This document shows positions 1-9,850 of a stretch of DNA of 64,000 nucleotides, in pieces; the first letter of the stretch is position 1; the number at the start of each line of letters is the position of its first letter. This DNA comes from Syngnathus acus. Its lineage: Eukaryota > Chordata > Actinopteri > Syngnathiformes > Syngnathidae. The notes beneath the pieces were generated by a model, which was given only the letters and a program-made list of their open reading frames with translations, had not been told where the DNA came from and searched no databases. The stretch covers positions 17,604,008 to 17,668,007 of the forward strand of contig NC_051089.1 in NCBI RefSeq assembly GCF_901709675.1. Direction: 5' to 3'. Both the position numbers and the translations under genes were made by a program.

Positions 1-745
1 GATGCCCAACCCCCGGTCCGCGGACCGATACCGGTCCGTGGGTCACTTGGTACCGGGCCACCAAGCCGCACAGAAAAAGCGACGATCAATTAATTCAGGT
101 CAAGACGCTCGTCCCGGTCACGTGACATGTTTCCCCAGTCGAGCCTGCAAAGCTAGCAAAAATGAGTAAAAATTTACTTTGACAAATATAAAAAAAATTG
201 GCGATTCTTTCCCAATTACATCCGCCGGTTCAAGCCCAACGAGGAGACGGAGAAGAAGAGGCTACGACTTCTAAGAAAAGGAAAGCTGCATTTAAAAGAA
301 CATATCTGGAGTCCGACTTAAAATATGGATTTATCGCCACAAGTGACTGACGCGCTAAGCCCACTCTGCATAATATGTGGCGACAGGCTATCTAACGAGG
401 CAATGAAGCCTTCGACACATGGAGACCAAGCATCCTGCATTAAAAGACAAACCATAACCACTTCAGGTGTCAATGTCTCCGATTACGCCTAGATGGGACC
501 GGCTCGTTTCTGAGAAACAAGCTCAGTGCTCCCACTAATTCAACATAATGGTGAATTTTATTTTTATGTCGTTTATACTTGTTTTTATGCCAGTTGTATC
601 ATTTTGTTTCATCATATTTATATATTTATTATAAATGTATTATTTATTCATATAAATGTATTATTTATTTATATAAAGGCCGGTCCGCGAAAATATTTCT
701 GACACGTAACCGGTCCGTGGCGCATAAAAAGGTTGGGGACCACTG
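1..745 (+). mobile_element. hAT transposon relic, 5' tip cut by window edge
   Basis: The left end is rich in CCGGTCCG motifs. The right end (about 715-745) ends in GGTTGGGGACCACTG, the usual inverted terminus of this vertebrate hAT group, and the left end at base 1 reads as its partner. Around 324-470 is a decayed BED-type zinc finger with the order CIICG-x-R...NEAMKPS, typical of SCAND3/ZBED5-like hAT transposases. No open frame survives, so the copy is non-autonomous. The next 8 bases (746-753, CTGTAGAG) probably form the right target-site copy; its partner lies outside the window. The element sits inside a LINE sequence. Confidence 0.75.
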
Positions 746-2242
746 CTGTAGAGAACCCAAGGCTTGCAAACCAGCTAAACAGGTTTTACTGCAGGTTTAA
801 ACGGTCCACCCACACAACAGGACCTCCTGCAGTACAATCAACACACACACCTCCACCCACAACCCCTCTGTCCACACCTCCATCGTCGTTATCACCTACT
901 CTCTCTCTCTTTCAGAAGCCGCGCCTGCACTCCAGATCCGCGAGGAGGAGGTGTGTCAGATGTTCGGGAGGCAAAAGGTCAGTAAAGCACCAGGCCCAGA
1001 CGGCGTGTCCCCCTCCTGCTTGAGAGTCTGTGCTGAACAACTGGCACCCACTTTTGCACGGATCTTCGACCGTTCCCTGGAGCTGTGTGAGGTTCCCTCG
1101 TGCTTCAAGATCTCCACCATTGTACCGGTGGCCAAGAAGCCCGCCATCACAGGTTTGAATGATTACAGACCTGTCGCCCTGACATCTGTGGTCATGAAAT
1201 CCTTTGAGAGGTTGGTGTTGAACCACCTGAAGTACATTACGGGCCCCCTGCTCGACCCCCTGCAGTTTGCCTACCGGGCAAACAGGTTGGTGGACGATGC
1301 GGTCAACGTGGGACTGCACTACATCCTGCAACACCGAGACGCCCCAGGGACGTATGCCAGGATCCTGTTTGTGGACTTCAGCTCGGTGTTCAACACCATC
1401 GCTCCTGACATCCTCCACCAGAAGCTCATCCAGCCTGCGGTTCCTGCTCCACCTGTCAGTGGATCACCAGCTTCCTGACGAACAGGAGACAGCATGTGAG
1501 GCTGGGGACCATCACATCAGACACCTGGACCACCAACACTGGTGCCCCCCAGGGGTGCGTCCTCTCCCCACTGCTATTCTCTCGCTATACCAATGATTGC
1601 TCCTCGGGCGACTCTTCTGTGAAGCTCCTGAAGTATGTGGACAACACCACTCTCATCGGACTGATCCGGGACGGTGACGAGACTGCGTACAGACAGGAGG
1701 TGGAGCGGCTGGTCCACCACCTGGAGCTGAACCCGCTCAAGACCGTGGAGATGACAGTGGATGTCAGGAGAGACCCTTCATCACTTCCACCTCTCACTAT
1801 CCTCACGAATGCTATTTCCTCCACAGACACCTTCAAGTTCCTGGGATCCACAATCTCTCGGGACCTGAAATGGACCTGCCACATAGACTCTGCCCGGAAG
1901 AAGTATTTTCAGAGACAGCTCAGGAAGTTCAACTTGCCACATGAGCTGCTGAAGACCTTCTATACTGCCATCATCCAGTCTATCCTCTGGACCTCCATTA
2001 CTGTCTGGTTTGGATTGGCCACCAAACAAGACAAGCATAGACTGCAACGGACAATCAGGACTGCAGAAAAGATAATCGGGACCAACCTCCCATCTATCCA
2101 AGACTTGTACCTGTCCAGGACCAGGAAACGTGCAAGTAACATCTCTGCAGACCCTTCTCACCCAGGTCACAGTCTGTTCGAACTACTCCCATCAGGACGG
2201 CGTTACAGAGCGCTGTACGCCAAGACCAGCAGACACAGATAA
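746..2242 (+). pseudogene. LINE copy 1, Rex1/Babar-like reverse transcriptase, truncated
   Basis: This is the reverse-transcriptase part of a non-LTR element of the CR1/Jockey group, closest in my recognition to fish Rex1/Babar. It matches the copies at 34-37 kb and 46-48.6 kb. Recognisable blocks in order: PGPDGVSPS, LNDYRPVALTS, FVDFSSVFNTI, NTGAPQGCVLSPLLFS, then FKFLGSTISRDLKW in the thumb. A one-base deletion near 1447 shifts the frame relative to the other copies. The catalytic YADD is YVDN here (about 1633-1644), so the polymerase would be dead even if read. The endonuclease half is missing and the 3' end stops before the UTR. Line-up with the other two copies gives high confidence. 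Confidence 0.9.
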
Positions 2243-2267
2243 ACTTATAAACTTCTTGAACTTCTTG

Positions 2268-2556
2268 AACTTCGGACCTGGCGCCCGTCAGCGTGTTGGT
2301 GGCCCTGACCGTGAGGCAGTAGTGCGGCACCGTCTCGTAGTCCAGCGGGTACAGCACGCCCGTGTCGAAGCTGAAGTCGAACTGCCGCGACAGGTCGCCG
2401 CCGACCAGGGTGAAAATGTTGGGCTGCCCCGTTTGGCTGCTGGCGTTGATGCTCAGCAGCGAAGTGGACACGGCCACGTCCTCGGGCACGGTGACGCCGT
2501 AAAAGGGCTTGTCGACATGGCTCGGTTCAGCACGCTAATAGGAAGCTCCACCTCAT
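2268..2556 (-). pseudogene. FAT-like cadherin repeat exon fragment
   Basis: Read on the minus strand, about 290 bases encode most of one extracellular cadherin repeat: VTVPEDVAVSTSLLSINASS near the start, then FDTGVLYPLDYE and CLTVRATNTLTG. The LDYE and VRAT motifs are cadherin signatures. The style, with ELPISVLNRAM before the next repeat, resembles FAT-family giant cadherins. The frame breaks near 2515, where a few bases seem lost between NRAM and DKPFYGV, so this is not a functional exon. One side runs straight into the truncated LINE through a CTTCTTGAA-type repeat, the other into BEL/Pao sequence. No splice sites could be firmly assigned. It is host-derived; whether by retrotransposition, capture or rearrangement is inference. 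Confidence 0.7.
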
Positions 2557-4779
2557 TGGACATGGCACACTTGTTGTCGCTGTCTGCTCGCTGGAAAACA
2601 GTCTGCCCGAGCTGATCCTCGACTGGCAATGGTTTCAACGTATGTGTAGTGTGGCCATACTTGTCCTCCCCCCTGTTGCATGGTTTCTCTTTCACACTGA
2701 TGCTGTTTTGGCAAGGAATGAGAAGTGACGGACGTCCATTTTGAAGCACATGAGTTTTGAAGACGCTTGTGGGTGCCGTCAAGGCAGACTTTGCCTATAA
2801 TGACCCAGCCTAAGTCCAGGAGCTGGGCAAAAGGTGCGTGACTTGCTCTCTCACTTTGTGCGCACGTATCATATCTCTCCCCAACAGGATCATCATCTCT
2901 GCATCAGGATCCAGCTTGTGAATGTGAGGAGCGAGGTGTTTCAAGTGCGTATGTGCCAGGGCTACCTCTGGAGTTGGAATCTCAGATTTATTATTCATTA
3001 TTTTATAGCACTCAATGAGAGGTGGAAGGTCTAGGCACACACCTCCATTCACTGCTTCGATCTGTAAGTCCACCGCCTTCCTGCCGATCATCTCCGTGGT
3101 GCCGGCGCAGGTCTTCATCAGGTAAGGGGAGAAGCTGCTCTTGACTTTGAAAAGGTGGAAAAATTCAGAGCGGGCGAGTGAGTGGTTGCTCTGATCGTCA
3201 AGTACGACATACATCTTGACAGAGCGATCTGGCTGGCCCTGAGGGAAGATGCGCACCAGGCATACCTTTGAGCATGAGCGTGGGAGGTTGCCCTTGCCAC
3301 AAACCTTAGTGCATCGTGACGTCACTTCAAGTGGGGAATTGCCTTGTGCCACTGTGTCTATTTGTGGAGGGGCCATTTGATCGGGAGGCAGAGAGGTGTC
3401 TGGGTGCATAGCGGAGCTGTGTCTTTGGCTGTCACACTCACCACATTTCAATGATGCCTGACAATCCTTGGCAAGGTGGTTTGGGGCGCAGCATTTAAAG
3501 CAGCGTTTATGTTCTTTAGGAATGTATTTTCTTTCCTGTAATGTTTTTGCTCTAAATGATCTGCATTTTTCCAATGGATGTGTTTTCTTGTGCACAGGGC
3601 AATAACGAGCCGGATCATTGTTTTCCTTTCCATCGTCTGCGGAATTTAAGGTGTTTGCATCAGTTGTACCAGACACGTCTGTTTTGCACACAGATACAGC
3701 AGTCTTAAATTCACTTGGCTTGAATGGAGCTTTCTCAACTTTGCCGTACAGCTGGCTACTGATGGACAGGCTGAAGTTTGGGTCGTTTCGAGACTTGCCT
3801 TGGCCATACACAAAGTCCACAAAAAAACGAAAAGGAAGGGAAAGATATCCTGTAGCGCTCCTTGTACTTTGTGCCTACACTGAGCCATTTCTCCTGCAAG
3901 CTTGAAGGTAACTTCTCCACGATAGGCTTTATCCCACGAGGCGTGTCGAAGTACGTATGCAAGGCCAGGAAGATATCCATCGTTTTTGGCTACTAATAGC
4001 TCCATGAGGAGATCACTGAGCAATCTTAGCTTCGCGTTGTCTCTAGCAGACAGACGGGGAAAATCGTCCACTCTTTTGAACAGGGCATTTTCAATTATTT
4101 CTGGTGCGCCATAGCATTCATGCATTCTATCCCAGGACAGTTGTAGAGCAGCTTTGGGCTTGGTGACATAAACAGCACGGATCCTCTTTACATGTTCAGA
4201 CGAGTCTTTACCGAGCCACTTCACCAAGAGGTCCAGCTCCTCACTGTATGATAAACCTAAGCCTTGTGTTGCATTTAGGAATGAGGACTGCCATGCCCTA
4301 AAATTCTCTGGCATATCATAAAATTTTGTGAGGCCAGTAGTCACTAATTCTCTGCGAGCAAGAAACTTGGCAAAGTCTATCATGTGTGGAGGGCTGGCAT
4401 GAGGAGGAGAATGTTGCATATGTGGACTGTCCGGTGGCTTTGGGGCAGATGTGTGCCTTGCTGCATGTGAAGGCTAAGCCGGGGTTCCGATGTCACTCTG
4501 GAGAGGCCTGAGGTTATCACGCGAAGGCCTGAAGTCATCCATCCGTGGTGGTGTCGTAGGTGTGGGTGATGACTGTCGTAGGAGGCTGTACTCACAATGT
4601 CTGATTGCACCATGAAATGGGGGGCCATAATACTGTGTGTGGATTGCCTCTTGGAACGGCTTCTTTTCCTCATGTTGCTCATTCACTGATGGTCTGCAGG
4701 CGTTGTGTGAGGGCCTCTCCTCAGCTGCCGCAGGTGGTTGACTATGTGTGGGGTTACGGCGCCAGACTCCACTGTAAGC
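2557..4779 (-). pseudogene. BEL/Pao retrotransposon gag-protease-RT start (broken)
   Basis: This minus-strand polyprotein belongs to a BEL/Pao LTR retrotransposon. In coding order: gag with LTKFYDMPENFRAWQSSF (about 4250-4350), a capsid-like middle, then an open stretch of 336 codons at 2810-3820. That stretch holds a zinc knuckle CFKCCAPNHLAKDC (residues 107-120), a second Cys/His cluster (126-139) and an A17-type aspartic protease motif LDDQSN (207-212). RT-linker sequence follows down to about 2560. Frameshifts near 3940 and 3820, plus stops near 4477 and 2813, break it. It ends abruptly against the cadherin fragment, so most of RT, RNase H and integrase is missing. The N-terminal gag lies beyond the Tc1 insertion. 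Confidence 0.88.
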
Positions 4780-5094
4780 TACAAACCGGATTCGGTTGAA
4801 GTTGGGAAATTGTGTAAAATGTAAATAAAAACAAAATACAACGATTTGAAAATCCTTCTCAACCCATCTTCAATTGAATACACTACAAAGACAACATATT
4901 TAATGTTCAAACTGATAAACTTGAGTGTTTTTTGCCAAATAATAATTAACTTAGAATTTCATGGCTGCAACACGTCCAGTAGAAGTTGGGAAAGGTGGCA
5001 AAAAATACTGAGAAAGCTGAGAAAAGCTCATCAAACACCTATTTGGAACATCCCACATGTGATCAGGCTAATTGGGAACAGGTGGGTACCATGA

Positions 5095-6165
5095 TTGGGT
5101 CTAAAAGGAGCCTCCCCAAACATGCTCAGTCATTCACAAGCAAGGATGGGGCGAGGTTCACCACTTTGTCCACAACTGGTTGAGAAAATAGTTGAACAGT
5201 TTAAGAACAACTTTTCTCAAAGCAAAATTGCAAGGAATTTAAGGATTTCAACATCTACGATCCATAATATCATCAAAAGGTTCAGAGAATCTGGTGAAAT
5301 CACTGCACGTAAGCGCCACGGCCGGAAACCAAGACTGAATGACCGTGACCTTCGATCCCTCAGACAGCACTGCCTTAAAAACCGACACGACTGTGTAAAG
5401 GATATCACCAAATGCGCTCAGGAAAACTTCAGAAAACCACTGTCAGTAAATACAGTTCGTCACTACATCAGTAAGTGCGGGTTAAAACTCTACCATACAA
5501 AGCAAAAGCCGTTTATGAACAACATCCAGAAACGCCGGCGGGTTCTCTGGGCCCGAGCTCATGTAAAATGGACTGATGCACAATGGAAAAGTGTTTTGTG
5601 GTCTGATGAGTCCACTTTTCAAATTGTTTTTGGAAACACTGGACGTCGTGTCCTCCAGACGAAAGAGGAAGCGGACCATCCGGACTGTTATCAACGCAAA
5701 GGTCAAAAGCCAGCATCTGTGATGGTATGGGGGTGTATTAGTACCCATGGCATGGGTGACTTACATTTCTGTGAAGGCAACATAAATGCTGAAAAGTACA
5801 TACAGATTTTGGTGCAACATATGCTGCCATCCAAGCGACGTCTTTTTCATGGACGCCCCTGCTTATTTCAGCAAGATAATGCCAAGCCACATTCTGCACA
5901 AGTTATAACGGCGTGGCTTCGAAGTAAAAGAGTCCAGGTTCTCCTCTGGCCCGCTTGCAGTCCAGACCTGTCTCCCATTGAAAATGTGTGGCGCATTATG
6001 AAGCGTAAAATACGACAGGGAAGACCCCGGACTGTTGTACAACTGAAGCGGTTCATCAAGCAAGAATGGGAAAGAATTCCACATGAGAAGCTAAGAGAAT
6101 TAGTCTCCTCTCTTCCAAAACGTTTGAGTGTTATTAAAAGGAAAGGTGATGTAACAAAATGGTAA
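5095..6165 (+). CDS. Tc1-family DDE transposase, intact
   Basis: A 356-codon open frame encoding the cut-and-paste transposase of the surrounding Tc1 element; it would act in the nucleus on the terminal repeats. A paired helix-turn-helix region spans about residues 28-110 (QSKIARNLRISTSTIHNI; basic GRKPR around 76-80). The catalytic triad is complete: D171 in WSDEST, D261 in FQQDNAKPH and E296 in SPDLSPIENVW, giving the DD34E spacing. Family members are usually about 340 residues. The first ATG at 5095 may add a few residues, and the internal Met at MLSHSQ or MGRGSP is an equally good start. No frameshift or stop is seen, unusual for this window. Poly(A) and promoter are not evident beyond the repeats. 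Confidence 0.93.
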   Translation: MGLKGASPNMLSHSQARMGRGSPLCPQLVEKIVEQFKNNFSQSKIARNLRISTSTIHNIIKRFRESGEITARKRHGRKPRLNDRDLRSLRQHCLKNRHDCVKDITKCAQENFRKPLSVNTVRHYISKCGLKLYHTKQKPFMNNIQKRRRVLWARAHVKWTDAQWKSVLWSDESTFQIVFGNTGRRVLQTKEEADHPDCYQRKGQKPASVMVWGCISTHGMGDLHFCEGNINAEKYIQILVQHMLPSKRRLFHGRPCLFQQDNAKPHSAQVITAWLRSKRVQVLLWPACSPDLSPIENVWRIMKRKIRQGRPRTVVQLKRFIKQEWERIPHEKLRELVSSLPKRLSVIKRKGDVTKW

Positions 6166-6386
6166 ACATGCCCTTTCCCAACTTCTACTGCACGTGTTGC
6201 AGCCATGAAATTCTAAGTTAATTATTATTTGAAAAATAAAATAAACTTTATGAGTTTGAGCATTAAATATGCTGTCTTTGTAGTGTATTCAATTGACTAT
6301 AGGTTGAAAAGGATTTTCAAATCATTGTATTTTGTTTTTATTTACATTTTACACAATTTCCCAACTTCAACCGAATCCGGTTTGTA

Positions 6387-6715
6387 ATAATAATAATAAT
6401 AATAATAATAATCTCCAGTTTTCTCTGAGCACTCCAGTTTCCTCCCAAACTTGGTAGGCCGATTGAGCTCTCCAAATTGCCCCTCGGTGTGAGTGTGAGT
6501 GAGAATGGTTGTTCGTCTCTCTGTGCTCTGCGATTGGTTGGAGACCAGTTCAGGGTGTCCCCCGCGTACTGCTGGGATAGGCTCCAGCACGCCCGCGACC
6601 CCTGTGGGGACAAATGGTATAGAAAGGGGGCACATGTCAGTGTCTCCCCTGTGGTCCCAAGCCCGGGTAAATGCAAAGGGTTGCGTCAGGAAGGGCATCC
6701 GGCGTAAAAAAAACC
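6387..6715 (+). repeat. (AAT)n plus partial tRNA-derived SINE
   Basis: An (AAT)n run (6387-6411) is followed by the body of the common fish SINE seen complete at 53.1 kb, lacking its tRNA head. Recognisable parts are TAGGCCGATTGAGC, GCGATTGG and GGGATAGGCTCCAGCACGCC. After the usual body it carries a different 3' extension (GGGGGCACATGTCAGTGTC to CATCCGGCGTAAAA), shared with the minus copy at 10.6-11.0 kb. Confidence 0.8.
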
Positions 6716-6749
6716 ACAATTTCCCAACTTCAACTGAATCCGGTTTGTA

Positions 6750-7021
6750 CATGGGACTGCGCGTTGAGCTGTATTTGGTTTTGCACATAATCTTTAGTGC
6801 GTTTTTGAGCCACATGTGCTGGCAAATGACTTTTTATGCTAAGCACATCTTCATTTTCTATAGCTGCAGCTGCTTCCAATACTTCTGCTCTCACCTGTGC
6901 CACTTCTGCTTCCTTTTCAATTTCTTATTCTTCTAAATCTATGTCTAGCCTAGCTCGTTGCCTTTTAATTTCCAACTGCTTCTTTGAATAGGCTACCTTG
7001 GTTGCCGCTGCTTCAGCCGAA
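6750..7021 (-). pseudogene. BEL/Pao gag, coiled-coil segment
   Basis: Minus-strand translation shows an Ala/Glu/Arg/Lys-rich helical stretch (SAEAAATKVAYSKKQLEIKR, then EAEVAQVRAEVLEAAAAIE) typical of the N-terminal coiled coil of fish BEL/Pao gag proteins. It is the continuation of the gag start at 8.9-9.07 kb, separated by the LTR element at 7022-8890. It runs on towards 4779 once the Tc1 element is discounted. A stop between the two helical blocks marks decay. Confidence 0.75.
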
Positions 7022-7450
7022 TGTCACGGCTCGTCCCCGGTCATGTCTGTGTGCTCGCCCCTCCCCTCCTGTGTGCTCATGTCCGTGGTTTCTGTCTGTG
7101 TGCTCGCCCCTCCCCTCCTGTGTGCCCATGATTAGTGTGATCATTCTCACCTGCCTCTTGTTACCTGTCTTGTATTTAAGTCCTGTCTGTGTGTCACTCC
7201 CTGTCGGATCATTGCTTGTCTGTTGTTGTGTGTGTGTGCGTGTGTGTTGCTGTCATGCTGTCTTTTTGGTTCCTGTTGTCAATGATAATGTCACCCTGTC
7301 TTTTTGTTCCACGTCTTTTTCGGTCAGTCCTGTTGTTGGTTTTGGTAGTTAGTTATGTCAGTTTACCGAGTCAGTATTTTGAGTTCCGCCAATAAACCCT
7401 GGTCCAAGCTGCACGGTCGCCTTGCTCCATTTCCACTCCGTTTCGTGACA
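7022..7450 (+). repeat. 5' LTR of the 7.0-8.9 kb element
   Basis: Runs from TGTCACGG to GTGACA, with a TATA-like TATTTAAG near 7170 and AATAAA near 7391. Its match to the 3' LTR is close to complete apart from a GT-run indel and a few substitutions. Confidence 0.9.
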
Positions 7451-7559
7451 GAATGATCCGACCAATTCAGCGACCAGCGCTTGGACCAACCGTTGCCTGC
7501 TCCCGCAACTGCTGCATAGTCGCCACAGAGCTGGGCTCCAGCGGCGCAAGACGCTCGAC

Positions 7560-8370
7560 CGCCCCCCGACCCAGTTCCGACGGCGCGGATGCTGTGGCCG
7601 CCACCAGTTCCGGCGGCGCGGATCCAGCGGCCATTACCCAGTCGGCCTTCGGCGGCGTGTGACGAGTGGCCACCACCCGACCCAGTTCCAGCGACACAAG
7701 ATGCACAGTTGCCCCTCAACCCAGATCCAACGGCGCAGATGCTGCGGCCGCCACCAGTTCCGGCGGCGCGGATCGAGCGGCCGTCACCCAGTGGCCTTCA
7801 GCAGCGCATGACGCACGGTCGCCCCCCGACCCAGTCCCGATGGCGCGGATGCTGCGGCCGCCACCAGTTCAGGCGGCGTGGATCCAGCGGCCGTCACCCA
7901 GTTGGCCTTCGGCGGCGTGTGACGTGCGGCCACCACCCTGACCCAGTTCCGACGGCGTGGATGCTGCGGCTGCCACCAGTTCCGGCGGCGCGGATCCAGC
8001 GGCCGTCACCCACTCTGCTTTCAGCGGCGCAAGACGCACGGCCGACCCCCGACCCAGTCCCGACTGCGCGGATGCTGCGGCCGCCACCAGTTCAGGCGGC
8101 GTGGATCCAGCGGCCGTCACCCAGTTGGCCTTCCGCGGCGTGTGACGTGCGGCCGCCACCTTGACCCAGTTCCGACGGCGTGGATGCTGCGGCTGCCACC
8201 AGTTCCGGCGGCGCGGATCCAGCGGCCGTCACCCACTCTGCTTTCAGCGGCGCAAGACGCACGGCCGACCCAGACCCGGCGGCGCGGATGCTGCGGCCGC
8301 CGCCAGTTCCGGCGGCGCAGATCCAGCGGCCGTCACCCAGTCGGTCTTCGGCGGCGTGTGAAGTGCGGCC
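7560..8370 (+). repeat. GC-rich minisatellite, ~111-bp unit, about 7 copies
   Basis: The phrase CCACCAGTTC with GGCGG after it recurs at about 7601, 7751, 7861, 7973, 8084, 8196 and 8300. Spacing is 104-112 bases apart from one 150-base interval. Units contain GCGGATGCTGCGGCCGCC and GATCCAGCGGCCGTCACCCA. Because the unit is near 37 codons and the DNA is GC-rich, several frames stay open and read as Pro/Arg-rich peptide. I see no known protein domain. It may be a degenerate gag-like proline-rich tract amplified as a satellite. Confidence 0.85.
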
Positions 8371-8457
8371 GCCTCCCCATTCCCTCCCGCCCCTTGTTGG
8401 ACAGTTTTGGATTTTTCTTTTTGGGACGTCGGGTGCCGTCCCTTGTGGGCGGGGTTC

Positions 8458-8890
8458 TGTCACGGCTCGTCCCCGGTCATATCTGTGTGCTCGCCCCTCC
8501 CCTCCTGTGTGCTCATGTCCGTGGTTTCTGTCTGTGTGCTCGCCCCTCCCCTCCTGTGTGCCCATGATTAGTGTGATCATTCTCACCTGCCTCTTGTTAC
8601 CTGTCTTGTATTTAAGTCCTGTCTGTGTGTCATTCCCTGTCGGATCATTGCTTGTCTGTTGTTGTGTGTGTGTGTGCGTGTGTGTTGCTGTCATGCTGTC
8701 TTTTTGGTTCCTGTTGTCAATGGTAATGTCACCCTGTCTTTTTGTTCCACGTCTTTTTCGGTCAGTCCTGTTGTTGGTTTTGGTAGTTAGTTATGTCAGT
8801 TTATCGAGTCAGTATTTTGAGTTCCGCCAATAAACCCTGGTCCAAGCTGCACTTGGTTGCCCTGCTCCATTTCCACTCCGTTTCGTGACA
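8458..8890 (+). repeat. 3' LTR of the 7.0-8.9 kb element
   Basis: A direct repeat of 7022-7450 from TGTCACGG to GTGACA, with AATAAA near 8831. It is followed by the CCGAA target copy and then BEL/Pao gag sequence. Confidence 0.9.
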
Positions 8891-9071
8891 CCGAAGCTCT
8901 GGCTCTGGCAGCTGCCTCCAGAACGGAATTGTAGGATGATGAGTGCTTGGAGTTAGCACTAGCTCTCGATGCACTGTGGACTGATGACTTGGAAGATGAA
9001 GGTCGACGTGAATTCTCTTCAAAGTCTACCGTCTCCATGTCGACAACGCTGGATACATCTTTGTCAGCCAT
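8891..9071 (-). pseudogene. BEL/Pao gag N-terminus
   Basis: A minus-strand start at 9071 opens a Ser-rich segment (MADKDVSSVVDMETVDFEEN, then SRASANSKHSSSYNSVLEAAARARA) typical of the first residues of fish BEL/Pao gag. The LTR element cuts the frame after about 59 codons, and the coiled coil continues at 7021 downward. Taken together with 6750-7021 and 2557-4779 this is one gag gene with two large insertions. Confidence 0.78.
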
Positions 9072-9535
9072 GTTTGGATCTTTTGTTGTTTCTTCAACTC
9101 ACTGTGGTGTGGCTTTTTACTGTACTGATCCCTCCATGCGTTATGTACTTTGTGTACCTTATCACAGTTCAGCCAGCCAAACACATGTATAAAACACTTC
9201 AGCCAGGATTCAAAGTGTCTTGTTCCCTTTATTTCCATCCAGTGTAAGTTACACTGTAAGTTACGAATACAACTGCAAATGAAACAACAAAAACACGTAG
9301 TTTCTTCCACAGTATTGTTCTTATAAACTGTAATGAAGTTATCCAACAAAACGATTACAGCTTACAGCCATTGCTTCCGTGAGCATAAGTGGAGAAAAAT
9401 TCGCCTGGATGGCGCGAGTAAGCCTAACGTCTCTCAAATTCATTAGTTGTCAAGTCACTTGAACTTCCGGTGCATTTCAAAATAAAGTGCTGATTCGCTT
9501 CCGAACGACAACTTGTGTATGTTTCCTTACAACTA
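9072..9535 (-). other. Probable BEL/Pao 5' leader, otherwise unassigned
   Basis: This is upstream of the minus-strand gag start and has no coding signal. It should hold leader and possibly LTR, but I could not define LTR ends or a primer-binding site. A short direct repeat of GTAAGTTAC occurs near 9244-9263. Confidence 0.35.
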
Positions 9536-9700
9536 GGCACCAAAGTCCGGCCCGCGGGCCAATTCCTGCCCGCGTCTAAATTTGGACCGGCCCGAAGCAT
9601 TGTCATAAAATCCATAAATTGCCCACTGTCTTTAGACATCTTAAAGACCTGCACGCCCCAGAGCGAGCCAAAGAAATGAAACTCGTCCGAACGGTAAAGG
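9536..9700 (+). mobile_element. hAT MITE fragment (CCGGCCCGCGGGCC type)
   Basis: AAAGTCCGGCCCGCGGGCCAA and a following CGCGTCTAAATTTGG match the longer copy at 19.39 kb, including CCTGCACGCCCCAGAGCGAG further on. Only the 5' part is present. Confidence 0.6.
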
Positions 9701-9850
9701 TGAGAAGCTCGGTCATCCGGGAGAGACTCGGAGTAGAGCCGCTGCTCCTCCACGTTGAGAAGAGCCAGATGAGGTGGCTCGGGCATCTCATCAGGATGCC
9801 TCCTGGACGCCTCCCTGGGGAGGTGTTCCGGACATGTCGGCATGTGGAGG
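9700..9850 (+). pseudogene. Non-LTR (RTE-like) ORF2 C-terminal fragment
   Basis: Translation gives RERLGVEPLLLHVEKSQMRW followed by LGHLIRMPPGRLPGEVF, the common C-terminal signature of a fish non-LTR ORF2, I believe Rex3/RTE-like. About 50 codons remain; upstream RT and downstream end are absent. The junction with the preceding hAT sequence is inside the open frame at 9619-9975, so that frame is a chance fusion. Confidence 0.65.

Larger units (their letters stand above)
4780..6749 (+). mobile_element. Tc1 transposon with ~220-bp inverted repeats
   Basis: A Tc1/mariner element inserted in BEL/Pao gag. The left inverted repeat starts TACAAACCGGATTCGG at 4780. The right one ends with the complement at 6386, and a second copy of the last 34 bases ends at 6749. 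The repeats match over roughly 220 bases (4782-5000 against 6170-6386). TA flanks both ends, as expected for Tc1. Between the two right ends lie an (AAT)n run and a SINE, so the true outer end is probably 6749: BEL reading resumes there. It carries an intact transposase gene. Confidence 0.9.
7022..8890 (+). mobile_element. Non-autonomous LTR retroelement with 5-bp TSD
   Basis: Two direct LTRs of about 430 bp (7022-7450 and 8458-8890) both begin TGTCACGG and end CGTGACA. Each has a TATTTAAG box and an AATAAA signal. They differ at only about eight to ten places, so the insertion is young. CCGAA flanks both outer ends (7017-7021 and 8891-8895), an exact 5-bp target duplication. A G-rich purine tract (GTGGGCGGGGTTC) precedes the 3' LTR, as in Ty3/gypsy elements. 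The 1-kb interior has no gag or pol domains, only GC-rich tandem repeats, so it must depend on a partner element. It interrupts BEL/Pao gag. Confidence 0.9.

Noticed and set aside
2094-2489. 131-codon minus frame taken as a cadherin gene
   Set aside because: Only the part above about 2268 is cadherin-like; the rest is antisense of a LINE, so the frame is a fusion of unrelated sequence.
5217-6206. Minus-strand frames opposite the Tc1 transposase
   Set aside because: Antisense shadows of the transposase ORF.
7589-8164. 191-codon plus-strand frame rich in Pro/Arg
   Set aside because: It follows from the ~111-bp GC-rich tandem repeat; other frames on both strands are equally open and no domain is visible.
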